This document shows, in pieces, positions 48,749-57,200 of a stretch of DNA of 64,000 nt. Each line of letters starts with the position of its first letter. Positions within the stretch are counted from its first letter, which is position 1. The notes under the pieces were generated by a model that saw only the letters and a program-made list of their open reading frames with translations, did not search any database and was not told where the DNA came from. Source of the stretch: an uncultured Collinsella sp. (GTDB taxonomy: Bacteria > Actinomycetota > Coriobacteriia > Coriobacteriales > Coriobacteriaceae); contig UQZH01000001.1 in the NCBI GenBank assembly GCA_900545445.1, positions 26,113 through 90,112 of the forward strand. Direction: 5' to 3'. The position numbers and the translations under genes were made by a program.

Positions 48749-49297
48749 CTACTCGCACTCAGGAGCCATAGCCTGCTCCAAGAGCTCGGCATGCTCCTCC
48801 TTGAAAACCGTCCCCACAGGGAAGGCGCGACGGAAGACGAAGTGGGAAATCGGACCGGCTACCAAAAGGTTCCACGGCAGCGCCATCACAAAATTATGCG
48901 GGATGTTGATCATCCAGATCGCAGGCACGGAATACAGGTTCGCAAGGATGCCGCCGGGCATGTGCGTCAGACCCTCGCAGGCACCGTACAGCGACATGAT
49001 GATGACCATGGGAACGACCATGCAGGAGCTGACGGCGAGCGTCATGGCAAGTGGCGAGCTCTTGCCCGGCGTGACCAAGTACTTAAAGGCGAAACCCTTG
49101 GCGAGCGGGCTGGCGACGAACCAGTCGCAGCACATGGCAAAAATGTAGGCAACGGGGAAGCCGAGCCACGCAGCGGCAACGACCTCGCCGTTGATGGCCC
49201 CGTGCTGCAGGGCAACGTTGTAGATGCTCATCCAGAGCACCATGCAAAAGCACATGATAAAGGTGAACAGCAGGCTCTCTCGTTTGTTGATAGGCAT
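48749..49297 (-). CDS. DUF2798 family membrane protein
   Basis: 182 residues from ATG 49297 (MPINKRESLLFTFIMCFCMV). There are four hydrophobic segments in two similar halves, each with the DUF2798 pattern (LLFTFIMCFCMVLWMSIYN, and AMTLAVSSCMVVPMVIIMSL). The function is unknown; the family is common as small stand-alone membrane proteins. A strong hairpin lies in its leader. Confidence 0.75.
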   Translation of the reverse strand: MPINKRESLLFTFIMCFCMVLWMSIYNVALQHGAINGEVVAAAWLGFPVAYIFAMCCDWFVASPLAKGFAFKYLVTPGKSSPLAMTLAVSSCMVVPMVIIMSLYGACEGLTHMPGGILANLYSVPAIWMINIPHNFVMALPWNLLVAGPISHFVFRRAFPVGTVFKEEHAELLEQAMAPECE

Positions 49298-49345
49298 AAA
49301 GGGCAGATTCCTCTCTGTGTTGTACCGCGGCGCCACGCAACAAAA

Positions 49346-49392
49346 ACGGGCGGGCAAGATGGAGCTGTTGGAACTTCATCTCGCCCGCCCGT
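49346..49392 (-). terminator. Terminator or attenuator upstream of the DUF2798 gene
   Basis: Minus-strand ACGGGCGGGC / GCCCGCCCGT with an extended inner stem, followed by TTTTTG, 49 bases before the DUF2798 start. It may end the upstream exporter transcript or attenuate this gene. Confidence 0.65.
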
Positions 49393-49507
49393 GGTACGCG
49401 CGTCTGCGACTACTTATGTGGTGGAACCAGCCTAGCACGAAACGCATGCGCTTCGTAAGCGTTGAGTTTATGAAGATGCAGGGCACCGATAATCCCCCGA
49501 CCCCATA

Positions 49508-49574
49508 AGTTGCGGTGGAATACGGACTGTTTTGACCCTTTAAGCAGCAATTCAGTCCCTATTTCACCGCAACT
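49508..49574. repeat. 67-bp palindromic repeat, AGTTGCGGTG family (copy 2)
   Basis: Outer arms AGTTGCGGTGGAATA / TATTTCACCGCAACT... match copy 1 at 8255-8321; the inner stem is changed to GGACTG / CAGTCC and still pairs. It lies one base from a GGGACAG hairpin. Confidence 0.9.
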
Positions 49575-49575
49575 C

Positions 49576-49613
49576 ATTTGGTGCAAAGTAACCTGTCCCC
49601 CTTGTACCAATTA
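49576..49613 (-). repeat. GGGACAG hairpin fused to a stop codon (copy R6)
   Basis: Minus strand: TAATTGGTACAAGG, then GGGACAGG, then CTTTGCACCAAAT. The TAA is the stop of the exporter gene. The stem has a few mismatches. Confidence 0.8.
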
Positions 49614-51179
49614 GCTGGTGTGGCGCCAGCGAGGGTCGGTGAGCGTACGCGCCACACCCAGGCCAACAGGCAAAAACGCCACGATGAGCACTGCACGCAC
49701 AAACCAGCCGAGCATATTGACCGTGTCGAAAGTGCACATGTAATACATCGAGCGATACAGATACAAGCCAGGCACCATAATGACAATTGATGGCACCGTG
49801 AGGGCGATGCGTGGGTAGGTGAGCTTGATTTCGGCTAAGCTCGCGAGCAACCCCGATACCAGTGCGCCGATAAACGCTGCTGCCTCGGGAGGCATACCTG
49901 CGCTCAGGCCCAGGAAAGGAAGTATCGTCGGCGCATCGACGAGCGTAAGGCGCAAGGTATTGGACACGGCGCCGATGAGCCCTGCCGCCGCTGCCATCTT
50001 TACCGGGCTGTTGAACATAACCGAGAAGCCAAATACACCGATAAAGCTCATCAGTATGCGCAAGAGCGTAAGAGCCAACGGTGAGAGGCCGAGCGGGGCG
50101 AAGTCATCCGGCGCCAGTCCCACACACTCAGCAACCATCCAACCTACGAGGGTCGCCATCACAATAATCGACACAGCATACGAAAGACGCTCGATACCGC
50201 TTCGCATGTCAAGCTTAGCGATGTCGAGGCCTGCCGTAATGAGGGGAAAGCCGGGAATCACAAAGAGCATGGCGCCGATATAGCCTTCTTGGTGCGACAT
50301 TGCCCCTGGAATGACCTGGCTAAGGCCGAGCAATGCCAGCAGATACGAAACGCAAGCGAGCGCAACGCCAGTCGTCAGCGCGCTGAACTGGCCAAGACCC
50401 TGCTTGAGAATATGGGAGCGAGCAAAGTTGCCGACACCGGCGCCCACGAACGCGCAGGCCATCTCGATAGGACCGCCGCCGAGCAAAAAGACGAAGGCGC
50501 CGCAAGCACAGGCTGCCGCAAGGCCCTGTTGCCAGGGAGCGTAATCGGGCTTTGAGCTCTCAACGGTCTTGAGCATCTCGTGGTACTCGTGCACGGTAAA
50601 CCGGCGCCCGTAAATCTCGATTTCCTTTAGGAAGCTCTCCATCATCCAAATGCGATGAGTATTGACCCCCGTTGTGGGTAGGCTGACGACCTCGTTAAAG
50701 CAGTGGCCATCTTCGATGCAGGTGCACTCAAACGACAGAAGACTCAGGTCGACGTGAATCGTGACGCCGAGTACGGCAGCAACACGATTCATGGTATCGC
50801 GCACGCGCCAGGCACCTGTTCCGCTTGCCAGCATGAGCATGCCGGTGCGGCAGATAATGGATGACTTATCGGTGAGCGGCGCATCGACGGCAAGTTCATT
50901 GCCTGCCGTCACGATCTGGTGCCAGTCAGTTTTCATATGGAGTGCGCCGGCACGAGCGCCGTGGTGCATGGGGACTCTCGAAAGCAGCGAGTCCAGGCGC
51001 GAAGACTGTGGGGGCTCTGCTGATTCGACCTCGTCCTCGTCGGGCTCTTCACCAACAAGGTCGAAGGCATCGAGCGACGCCGGCTCGCGACGATCGATCA
51101 GCTCCTCGTCCTCATCATCAAAGTAGTTGAACTGATCGAGCATGTCCTCTTCGATTGCACGCTCGCTCGCGTCGTCCAT
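49611..51179 (-). CDS. Threonine/serine exporter family protein (ThrE-like)
   Basis: 522 residues from ATG 51179 (MDDASERAIEEDML), with AAGGGAG upstream. A long acidic cytoplasmic N-terminus (1-75) is followed by the ThrE N-domain (PF06738 type, with a soluble segment then about five helices) and a second ThrE_2-type membrane domain (about 390-510), giving around ten helices. Corynebacterium ThrE exports Thr and Ser; specificity here is inferred. Its TAA stop opens repeat R6. Confidence 0.85.
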   Translation of the reverse strand: MDDASERAIEEDMLDQFNYFDDEDEELIDRREPASLDAFDLVGEEPDEDEVESAEPPQSSRLDSLLSRVPMHHGARAGALHMKTDWHQIVTAGNELAVDAPLTDKSSIICRTGMLMLASGTGAWRVRDTMNRVAAVLGVTIHVDLSLLSFECTCIEDGHCFNEVVSLPTTGVNTHRIWMMESFLKEIEIYGRRFTVHEYHEMLKTVESSKPDYAPWQQGLAAACACGAFVFLLGGGPIEMACAFVGAGVGNFARSHILKQGLGQFSALTTGVALACVSYLLALLGLSQVIPGAMSHQEGYIGAMLFVIPGFPLITAGLDIAKLDMRSGIERLSYAVSIIVMATLVGWMVAECVGLAPDDFAPLGLSPLALTLLRILMSFIGVFGFSVMFNSPVKMAAAAGLIGAVSNTLRLTLVDAPTILPFLGLSAGMPPEAAAFIGALVSGLLASLAEIKLTYPRIALTVPSIVIMVPGLYLYRSMYYMCTFDTVNMLGWFVRAVLIVAFLPVGLGVARTLTDPRWRHTS

Positions 51180-51357
51180 ATAGACGCTCCCTTCCTGCCG
51201 ACTAACTCCCATCCTAGGCAGCGACGGCTAAAGGAAACATAAAAGAGACGACTGTCATGCGAGCCATGTGCGCAATAGCCGTTGAGTAGTCGTTTAAGAA
51301 TGCCCCCGATGACTATTGACGGCCAAGGCAACGCCGATGCCCTGGCAACGACAGCGA

Positions 51358-51498
51358 AAGCCCGCCAGAGCGAGCAAGGTGCCTTGAAACAAGGCGGCAT
51401 TGACCTTCTGGTCATGCCGCCGAAGTTGAAAGGCAGATTGCCGCTCTGGCGGGCTTGCAGCGTCAACTGGTTACGCGGGTTGGTAAACCCGCGTAACC
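51358..51498. repeat. Nested palindrome plus tail hairpin after lysS
   Basis: Outer AAGCCCGCCAGAGCG / CGCTCTGGCGGGCTT (51358-51372, 51442-51456), middle TGCCTT / AAGGCA, inner GCGGCATTGACC / GGTCATGCCGC. A second hairpin GGTTACGCGGGTT / AAACCCGCGTAACC (51469-51498) runs up to the lysS stop codon. The right half recurs at 12136-12200. Confidence 0.9.
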
Positions 51499-51500
51499 CC

Positions 51501-53465
51501 CTAGCACATCTTTGCGCCGGCGGGGATGGAAGCGTCGAGCTGGATCAGGTTGAGGCGCTCCTCGCCCTCCTCCTCGTGGATGGCGCTGATCAGCATACCG
51601 CAGCTGGGAATACCCATCATCTTGCGCGGAGGCAGATTGGTGATGGCGAGCAAGGTCTTGCCGACCAGGTCCTCGGGCTCATAGTAGCCATGGATGCCGG
51701 AGAGGATGGTGCGGTCGGTGCCGGTGCCGTCGTCGAGCGTAAAGTTCAGCAGCTTCTTGGACTTCTTGACGGCCTCGCATGCCTTGACCTTCACAGCGCG
51801 GAAATCGCTCTTGGAGAAGGTATCAAAGTCGACGAATTCCTCGAACAGCGGCTCAACGGCGATCTTGGAGTAATCGAGCGTGGGCTTGAGCGGCTTGACG
51901 AACGGGCTTGCGGCGTTGCCGGCCTCGGCAGCCTTGGCAGCGGCGGCACCGGACTGGAAACCCTTCTCGGGCTTCATGTGCGGGAACAGCAGGACGTCGC
52001 GAATGGAAGCCTGGTTGGTGAGCAGCATGACCACGCGATCGATACCGATGCCGATGCCGCCCGCAGGAGGCATACCGTACTCGAGGGCGCGCACGTAATC
52101 CTCGTCATACTCCATGGCCTCATCGTCGCCGCCGGCCTTCTCGGCCATCTGGGCAGCAAAGCGCTCAGCCTGGTCGACCGGGTCGTTGAGCTCGGAAAAT
52201 GCGTTGGCGTACTCGTGGCCGGCGATGACCAGCTCAAAGCGGTGGGTCAAACGCGGGTCGTCCTCAAAGCGCTTGGCAAGCGGGCTGACCTCGATGGGGT
52301 AATCGCACACGAACGTGGGGTTGACGATGGTGTCCTCGCCCAGCTCATCGTAAATCTCGGCGATAATCTTACCGGCGGTCCACTCGGGCTTAATCTCCAG
52401 GCCCTTCTCGCGCGCGGCGGCAGCAAGCTCCTCGACCGGCGTGTCGATGGTGACCTGCTTGCCGAGCACGTCGGAAACGATGTCGGTCATGGGACGGCTG
52501 GCCCACTCACCAGAAAGGTCGATGGTCTGGCCCTGGTACTCGATGACCTCGGGGTTGCCGATGGCCTTGTTGGCAGCCTTGATGACGCCCTGGGCGAGTG
52601 CCTTCATGCCCTCGAGATCGGAGAAGGCACGGTAGGCCTCCATCGTGGTGAACTCGGGGTTGTGGGTAAGGTCCATGCCCTCGTTACGGAAGATGCGGCC
52701 GATCTCGAACACGCGCTCAAAACCACCGACGATGCAGCGCTTGAGGTGCAGCTCGGTGGCAATACGCAGGTAGCACTCCTGATCGAGCGCGTTGAAGTGC
52801 GTGATGAACGGCTTGGCCGTGGCACCACCCTGGATGGTCTGCAGGATGGGGGTCTCGACCTCCATGTAGCCGTCGGACTCCATAAAGCGGCGGAAGGTAG
52901 AGAGAATCTGTGAACGCTTACGGAAGGTCTCGCGAACGTCGTCGTTGGCGATCAGGTCGACATAGCGCTGGCGATAGCGGGTCTCCTTGTCGGAAAGACC
53001 GTGGAACTTCTCGGGCAGCGGACGAACGGCCTTGGAAAGCAGGGTCGCGCTCTTAGGGGCAACGGAAAGCTGGCCGCGCTGGGTGCGCACGACCACGCCG
53101 GTCACGCCCAGGATGTCGCCCAGGTCGAGGGCCTTGAGCGTATTCCAGGCAGCCTCGTCCATGTCGTTGATGCGGCAGAACAGCTGAATCTCGGCAGTCG
53201 CATCGCGCACGACGATGAACATGATCTTGCCCTGACCGCGCTTGGCGACCACACGGCCGGCGATCTTCACGACGTCCTCGGTGTCCTCGCCATCGGCAAG
53301 CTCGGCGTACTTAGCCTCGATATCGGCGACGTAGTCCTCAAGCTCAGAGTGCTCGGGATAGGGGTTCTGGCCCGCCTCGAACAGGGCGGCGCGCTTGGCC
53401 AGGCGGGTGGCGCGCTCGTCGTTGAGCGTCGATGCCTGATCGGCGGCGTTCTGGTTCTCTGCCAT
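51501..53465 (-). CDS. lysS: Lysyl-tRNA synthetase (class II) with C-terminal tRNA-binding domain
   Basis: 654 residues, about 150 longer than typical LysRS. Residues 1-500 are a normal class IIb enzyme: OB domain (VKIAGRVVAKRGQGKIMFIV), motif 2 (IGRIFRNEGMDLTHNPEF) and motif 3 (GGIGIGIDRVVMLL). After a linker, residues 550-654 form a Trbp111/EMAPII-like OB domain (FDTFSKSDFRAVKVKACEAV, NLPPRKMMGIPSCGMLI) like that at the end of MetRS. This extra domain usually increases tRNA affinity. GAGGAG lies upstream of the ATG. Confidence 0.95.
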   Translation of the reverse strand: MAENQNAADQASTLNDERATRLAKRAALFEAGQNPYPEHSELEDYVADIEAKYAELADGEDTEDVVKIAGRVVAKRGQGKIMFIVVRDATAEIQLFCRINDMDEAAWNTLKALDLGDILGVTGVVVRTQRGQLSVAPKSATLLSKAVRPLPEKFHGLSDKETRYRQRYVDLIANDDVRETFRKRSQILSTFRRFMESDGYMEVETPILQTIQGGATAKPFITHFNALDQECYLRIATELHLKRCIVGGFERVFEIGRIFRNEGMDLTHNPEFTTMEAYRAFSDLEGMKALAQGVIKAANKAIGNPEVIEYQGQTIDLSGEWASRPMTDIVSDVLGKQVTIDTPVEELAAAAREKGLEIKPEWTAGKIIAEIYDELGEDTIVNPTFVCDYPIEVSPLAKRFEDDPRLTHRFELVIAGHEYANAFSELNDPVDQAERFAAQMAEKAGGDDEAMEYDEDYVRALEYGMPPAGGIGIGIDRVVMLLTNQASIRDVLLFPHMKPEKGFQSGAAAAKAAEAGNAASPFVKPLKPTLDYSKIAVEPLFEEFVDFDTFSKSDFRAVKVKACEAVKKSKKLLNFTLDDGTGTDRTILSGIHGYYEPEDLVGKTLLAITNLPPRKMMGIPSCGMLISAIHEEEGEERLNLIQLDASIPAGAKMC

Positions 53466-53480
53466 AAGTTAGCTCCTCAA

Positions 53481-53516
53481 ACTAAAACGCTCCCCAGGAT
53501 TCGGTCCCAGGGAGCG
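53481..53516 (-). terminator. Terminator after greA
   Basis: Minus-strand CGCTCCC / GGGAGCG with an inner pair, followed by TTTTAG. Confidence 0.75.
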
Positions 53517-53542
53517 AAACATACCTTACGCGGGACCGTGGT

Positions 53543-54013
53543 CTAGCGTGCGATCTTGGCGATGGTGTAGACGCGAGTCTTGCCAGAAGGCGTAACGACC
53601 TCGACGGAATCGCCCTCGCCGTGACCGATGATGGCGTGACCGACCGGAGACTCGTTGGAGATCTTGTGCTCGAGCGAGTTGGTCTCGGTGGTACCGACAA
53701 GCGTGACCTCCATGACCTCACCGTTGGGGTCAATCAACGAAACGGTGGAACCGATGGAGACGGTCAGATCGCCCGTGGTGGCAGCAACCTGAGCGTTGGC
53801 GAGGATGGCCTGGATCTCGGCAATACGAGCGGCGTTCTGAGCTTGCTTGTCCTTAGCGGCATCGTACTCGGAGTTCTCCGAAAGGTCGCCGAACGCGCGG
53901 GCTTCCTTGATGTCCTCGACGATCTCCTTGGCGTAATCGCCCTCACGCCAAGCAAGCTCCTCGACGAGCTTCTGGCGGCCCTCAGCGGTCAGTACGATCT
54001 GGCTTGCGTCCAT
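53543..54013 (-). CDS. greA: Transcription elongation factor GreA
   Basis: Rescues backtracked RNA polymerase by stimulating transcript cleavage. 156 residues from ATG 54013 (MDASQIVLTAEGRQKLVEEL), with GGGGAG upstream. The N-terminal coiled coil carries the tip acidic pair (GDLSENSEYDAAKDKQA); the C-terminal FKBP-like domain ends in PSGKTRVYTIAKI. Confidence 0.95.
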   Translation of the reverse strand: MDASQIVLTAEGRQKLVEELAWREGDYAKEIVEDIKEARAFGDLSENSEYDAAKDKQAQNAARIAEIQAILANAQVAATTGDLTVSIGSTVSLIDPNGEVMEVTLVGTTETNSLEHKISNESPVGHAIIGHGEGDSVEVVTPSGKTRVYTIAKIAR

Positions 54014-54060
54014 ACGGATATCTCCCCAACTCTGATCAAACAATCAACTGTCAACAAAAC

Positions 54061-54094
54061 GAAAAAGACCGGCTAGCCTGCGGGCAAGCCGGTC
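54061..54094 (-). terminator. Terminator after tatA
   Basis: Minus-strand GACCGGCT / AGCCGGTC with a 12-base loop, followed by TTTTTC. Confidence 0.85.
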
Positions 54095-54119
54095 AGGTGC
54101 TCACCCCAAAGGGATGGGA

Positions 54120-54395
54120 CTACTCTGCGTCCGCGTCGCTGTCCTCTGCCTTCTTTTGCTTGGCAGCAGCGAGCTTGGCCTCGAGCTCTGCGATCTCCTT
54201 GTCCTCCTCGGACTGCTCGACCACAACGTCCTCGGCCTGCTTGGTCTCGGCCTTATCGTCGCCCTCCATACCCTCGCGGATATTCTTGACGGTAGAGCCG
54301 AGAGACTTGCCGAGCTTCGGCAGGTTCTTAGGCCCGAAGATGATCAAGACAACGACGAGAATAATGATGAGCTCAGGAGCCCTCAGTCCAAACAT
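54120..54395 (-). CDS. tatA: Sec-independent translocase protein TatA
   Basis: 91 residues: one N-terminal membrane helix (LIIILVVVLIIF), the FGPKNLPKLGKSLG hinge, an amphipathic helix and an acidic/Ala-Lys-rich tail. ATG 54395 follows GGAGG. No tatC is adjacent, so TatA is encoded apart from its partner. Confidence 0.92.
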   Translation of the reverse strand: MFGLRAPELIIILVVVLIIFGPKNLPKLGKSLGSTVKNIREGMEGDDKAETKQAEDVVVEQSEEDKEIAELEAKLAAAKQKKAEDSDADAE

Positions 54396-54468
54396 GTAGA
54401 CCTCCACAATACAGCGAGACAAGCTCGAATGAGTATACCGCGGGTGCCGCGGTATCACAACAATAGCT

Positions 54469-54496
54469 AAAAAAAGGGACCGCAAGAAGCGGTCCC
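54469..54496 (-). terminator. Terminator after tRNA-Pro
   Basis: Minus-strand GGGACCGC / GCGGTCCC with a 5-base loop, then seven T. Confidence 0.9.
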
Positions 54497-54507
54497 TTCT
54501 CATGCTC

Positions 54508-54584
54508 TGGTCGGGTTGACTGGATTTGAACCAGCGACCCCTGCGTCCCGAACGCAGTGCTCTACCAAACTGAGCCACAACCCG
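54508..54584 (-). tRNA. tRNA-Pro (CGG)
   Basis: 77 bases with encoded CCA; acceptor CGGGTTG / CAACCCG, anticodon loop TTCGGGA. TACTAT at 54596-54601 on the minus strand may be its -10. Confidence 0.96.
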
Positions 54585-54633
54585 TTAGCTCGACTATAGT
54601 AACAAAGATTTTCGCCGCGTGCTAGAGAAATTT

Positions 54634-55530
54634 TTATTTCTTTGGCGCGTCGATTTGAACCGTGTTGGGAATAAGCTCAGTCGCGCAGGCCCACCAGCCA
54701 TTTTGCTGGGCAGCTCCCGCAAGATGGGCTGCCGCAGCGACGGTATCGCAAATGGCAAACGAGCAGGCACCCGAACCGCACACGTCCACGGCAACGGTTC
54801 CCTCCTGTGCGCGCAGCCAGTCGAGAACCGCCTGGATCCGCGGCTCCATCTGCGCGGATATGACGCCCAGATTGTTATGAACGAGCGCATATGCCGCCTC
54901 GGCATCGCCGGCGCGTAAGACAGAAGCAATCGCATCGGGTTTTTCCGCGGGCACCGGGCTCTCATCAAATCGTCGATACGCTTCAACCGTTGAAACGCTC
55001 GTCTCGTGCGGTTTGACCAATACGACAGGTGTCGCCAGAAGCACAGGATACTCAGTGGCCAGCACATCTCCCCCGCCGACGTAGAATGCGGGACTCGTGT
55101 GCAAAAAGAACGGCACGTCGGCGCCGATACCGCGAGCGATGTCATCGAGCGCGGGGTCGGCGCGGTCGATACCCCACAGCTCGGCCAAGGCAACGATGAC
55201 CGCAGCGGCATCCGTCGAGGGGCCTCCCAGGCCGGCGCACAGCGGGATACGCTTTTCGATCGTCACGCACACGTTGGCATCGCGACCGTAACGCTCGGCC
55301 ATAGCGATTGCCGCCCGATAGGCCGTATTTTTTTGCATGGGAAAATCGGATGCCGGAACCGTCTGGACGGTCAACGCCTGCGCCGGCGTGACCGTCACGG
55401 TATCGGCTAGACCGACGGCTGCCATCAGGGAATCGACCCTGTGATAGCCGCGGGCGTCGCACTCGGTATGAACCCCCAGATAGAGGTTAATTTTTGCCGG
55501 CGCGGTAAGGATGAGGGACCGATCGGTCAC
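54634..55530 (-). CDS. ispE: 4-(cytidine 5'-diphospho)-2-C-methyl-D-erythritol kinase
   Basis: GHMP kinase for the fourth MEP-pathway step, complementing IspD and IspF in this window. 298 residues: APAKINLYLGV near the N-terminus, the ATP-binding IPLCAGLGGPSTDAAAV and the C-terminal CGSGACSF. It starts 2 bases after the veg stop, the order veg-ispE resembling Bacilli. Confidence 0.94.
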   Translation of the reverse strand: MTDRSLILTAPAKINLYLGVHTECDARGYHRVDSLMAAVGLADTVTVTPAQALTVQTVPASDFPMQKNTAYRAAIAMAERYGRDANVCVTIEKRIPLCAGLGGPSTDAAAVIVALAELWGIDRADPALDDIARGIGADVPFFLHTSPAFYVGGGDVLATEYPVLLATPVVLVKPHETSVSTVEAYRRFDESPVPAEKPDAIASVLRAGDAEAAYALVHNNLGVISAQMEPRIQAVLDWLRAQEGTVAVDVCGSGACSFAICDTVAAAAHLAGAAQQNGWWACATELIPNTVQIDAPKK

Positions 55531-55532
55531 CG

Positions 55533-55829
55533 TTAGTGCTCCTCGAGCTGGTTGCCGAGCGGGGTAAAGATATGCTCGCCACTCTCGGGGTCGAACAGTT
55601 CGACCTGGCCGGTAAGGACATCGATATACTGGTAGGACTGACGCGATTTGCGGCCGCGACGCTCGTCAACCTCGACGATAAAGACGGCGGGGTGGACGCT
55701 CTTGATGGTGCCCATGCGCTCGATGACGCGGGTGCGGCCCATGTTGGCCTTAACCTTGACGCGATCGCCCACCATATCGGTCAGCTTCTCGTGGATGTCG
55801 TCGACGTGATTGACTTCCATCTCTTCCAT
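55533..55829 (-). CDS. veg: Veg family protein
   Basis: 98 residues from ATG 55829 (MEEMEVNHVDDIHEKL), with GGAGG upstream. The core VGDRVKVKANMGRTRVIERMG and YQYIDVLTGQVELFDPESGE match Veg, a small beta-barrel-like protein that promotes biofilm matrix expression in B. subtilis. Its role here is unknown. Confidence 0.88.
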   Translation of the reverse strand: MEEMEVNHVDDIHEKLTDMVGDRVKVKANMGRTRVIERMGTIKSVHPAVFIVEVDERRGRKSRQSYQYIDVLTGQVELFDPESGEHIFTPLGNQLEEH

Positions 55830-55959
55830 GAATAGGGCCTCCAGAGGGTGCAATTCAAAAAGAGGATAATACCCCTAAGATAGACAAAACTCTAATACTA
55901 TAGCACCCTGTTGCAGCCATACGCAAGCAGCTAAAAAAGCCCGGTCCCAAATTGACTAC

Positions 55960-56406
55960 TTACAGACTATCGGTGTCGAGGACGATGGTGAACGGACCGT
56001 CGTTGACCAGGTCGACCTTCATATCGGCGCCAAAGATACCGTGCGCCACATGCTCAACGTCCTGAGCGACGAGTGTCAGAAAGTACTCGTAAAGTTCGTT
56101 AGCGACATCGGGCGCGCCGGCGTCCGTAAACGACGGACGGCGGCCGTGGCGGCAGTCGGCAAACAGCGTGAACTGCGACACCACGAGCACCTCGCCGTCG
56201 ACATCCGCCAGCGCCAAGTTGGTCTTGCCGTTCTCGTCCTCGTTGATACGCAGCCCGCGGAGCTTGCCCCACAGCTTGTCGGCTTCGGCGCGTGTGTCGC
56301 CGTGGCCCACGCCCAGCAGCACCAAGTATCCGCGTCCAATACGGCCCACGCACTCGCCGTCGACTGTCACGCTGGCGTTGAGCACGCGCTGCACCACCGC
56401 ACGCAC
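55960..56406 (-). CDS. dtd: D-aminoacyl-tRNA deacylase
   Basis: Removes D-amino acids from mischarged tRNA. 148 residues with both signatures: SQFTLFADCRHGRRPSF (SQxTLxA) and VNDGPFTIVL (NxGPxT, with Asp in the second position). The stop is 105 bases from veg; the start is 3 bases after the rdgB stop. Confidence 0.95.
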   Translation of the reverse strand: MRAVVQRVLNASVTVDGECVGRIGRGYLVLLGVGHGDTRAEADKLWGKLRGLRINEDENGKTNLALADVDGEVLVVSQFTLFADCRHGRRPSFTDAGAPDVANELYEYFLTLVAQDVEHVAHGIFGADMKVDLVNDGPFTIVLDTDSL

Positions 56407-56409
56407 GGT

Positions 56410-57051
56410 CTACTCCTCGCCCGTCAGCTTGGCGGACAGATGCTCGAGCGCATGGAAACGATGGCTGATGGCGTTCTTCTCGTCCGCCGTGAGCTCGGCC
56501 ATGGTCTTGCCCGGCGTATCGACCGGCAGGAACAGCGGGTCGTAGCCAAAACCGTGTTCGCCGCGGCCCTCGTGCGCGATAACGCCTTCGCAGGCGCCCT
56601 CGCCATAGGTGACCAGGCCGTCCGTATCGATAAGCGCGACGACGCTCATAAAGCGCGCGGTACGGTCCTCGTCTGCCACGCCTTCCAGGTTAACGAGAAG
56701 CTTGGCGTTGTTGGCGGCATCGTCGCCATGCACGCCCGCATAGCGCGCGCTATACACGCCCGGCTCGCCGTCCAACGCATCGACGACCAAGCCGGAGTCG
56801 TCGGCGATGGCCATAAGGCCCGTCTCCTCGACCGCAGCCTGCGCCTTGATGACGGCGTTCTCCAAAAACGTCGTGCCGTTTTCCTCGGGGTCCTCAAAAT
56901 CGCCCAGCTGGCCGAGCGCCACAAAGCGCACCTCGGGCATGACCTTGCCCAAAATGGCCTCGATCTCGGTGAGCTTATGGGCGTTGCCGGTTGCCACGAC
57001 GATGGTCGCCGCCGGGTCGAGGGTGTCGATGTCAATCTTCTCAAGTGCCAT
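56410..57051 (-). CDS. rdgB: Non-canonical purine NTP pyrophosphatase (ITPase/XTPase)
   Basis: Hydrolyses ITP and XTP to keep deaminated purines out of nucleic acids. 213 residues: VVATGNAHKLTEIEAIL, DDSGLVVDALDGEPGVYSAR and EGRGEHGFGYDPLF, ending KNAISHRFHALE. It sits between rph and dtd, a common arrangement with rph. Confidence 0.95.
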   Translation of the reverse strand: MALEKIDIDTLDPAATIVVATGNAHKLTEIEAILGKVMPEVRFVALGQLGDFEDPEENGTTFLENAVIKAQAAVEETGLMAIADDSGLVVDALDGEPGVYSARYAGVHGDDAANNAKLLVNLEGVADEDRTARFMSVVALIDTDGLVTYGEGACEGVIAHEGRGEHGFGYDPLFLPVDTPGKTMAELTADEKNAISHRFHALEHLSAKLTGEE

Positions 57052-57160
57052 AGCTGGTCTCCTTTGTCTCTATAGCAATGCCGAGTTGAGGACGACGAGG
57101 ACTTCGGCCTCTCTCCCGTCTCAATCAACGGCAGTCTTATACTTCGACGTTTTCCCAGAT

Positions 57161-57200
57161 AAAACCTGCCAAAATAAACCTGTCCCTTTTTGGCAGGTTA
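57161..57200 (-). repeat. GGGACAG hairpin fused to a stop codon (copy R5)
   Basis: Minus strand TAACCTGCCAAAAA, GGGACAGGTTTA, TTTTGGCAGGTTTT. The TAA is the rph stop. Nearly identical to R1 at 19588-19629, 37 kb away. Confidence 0.92.
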
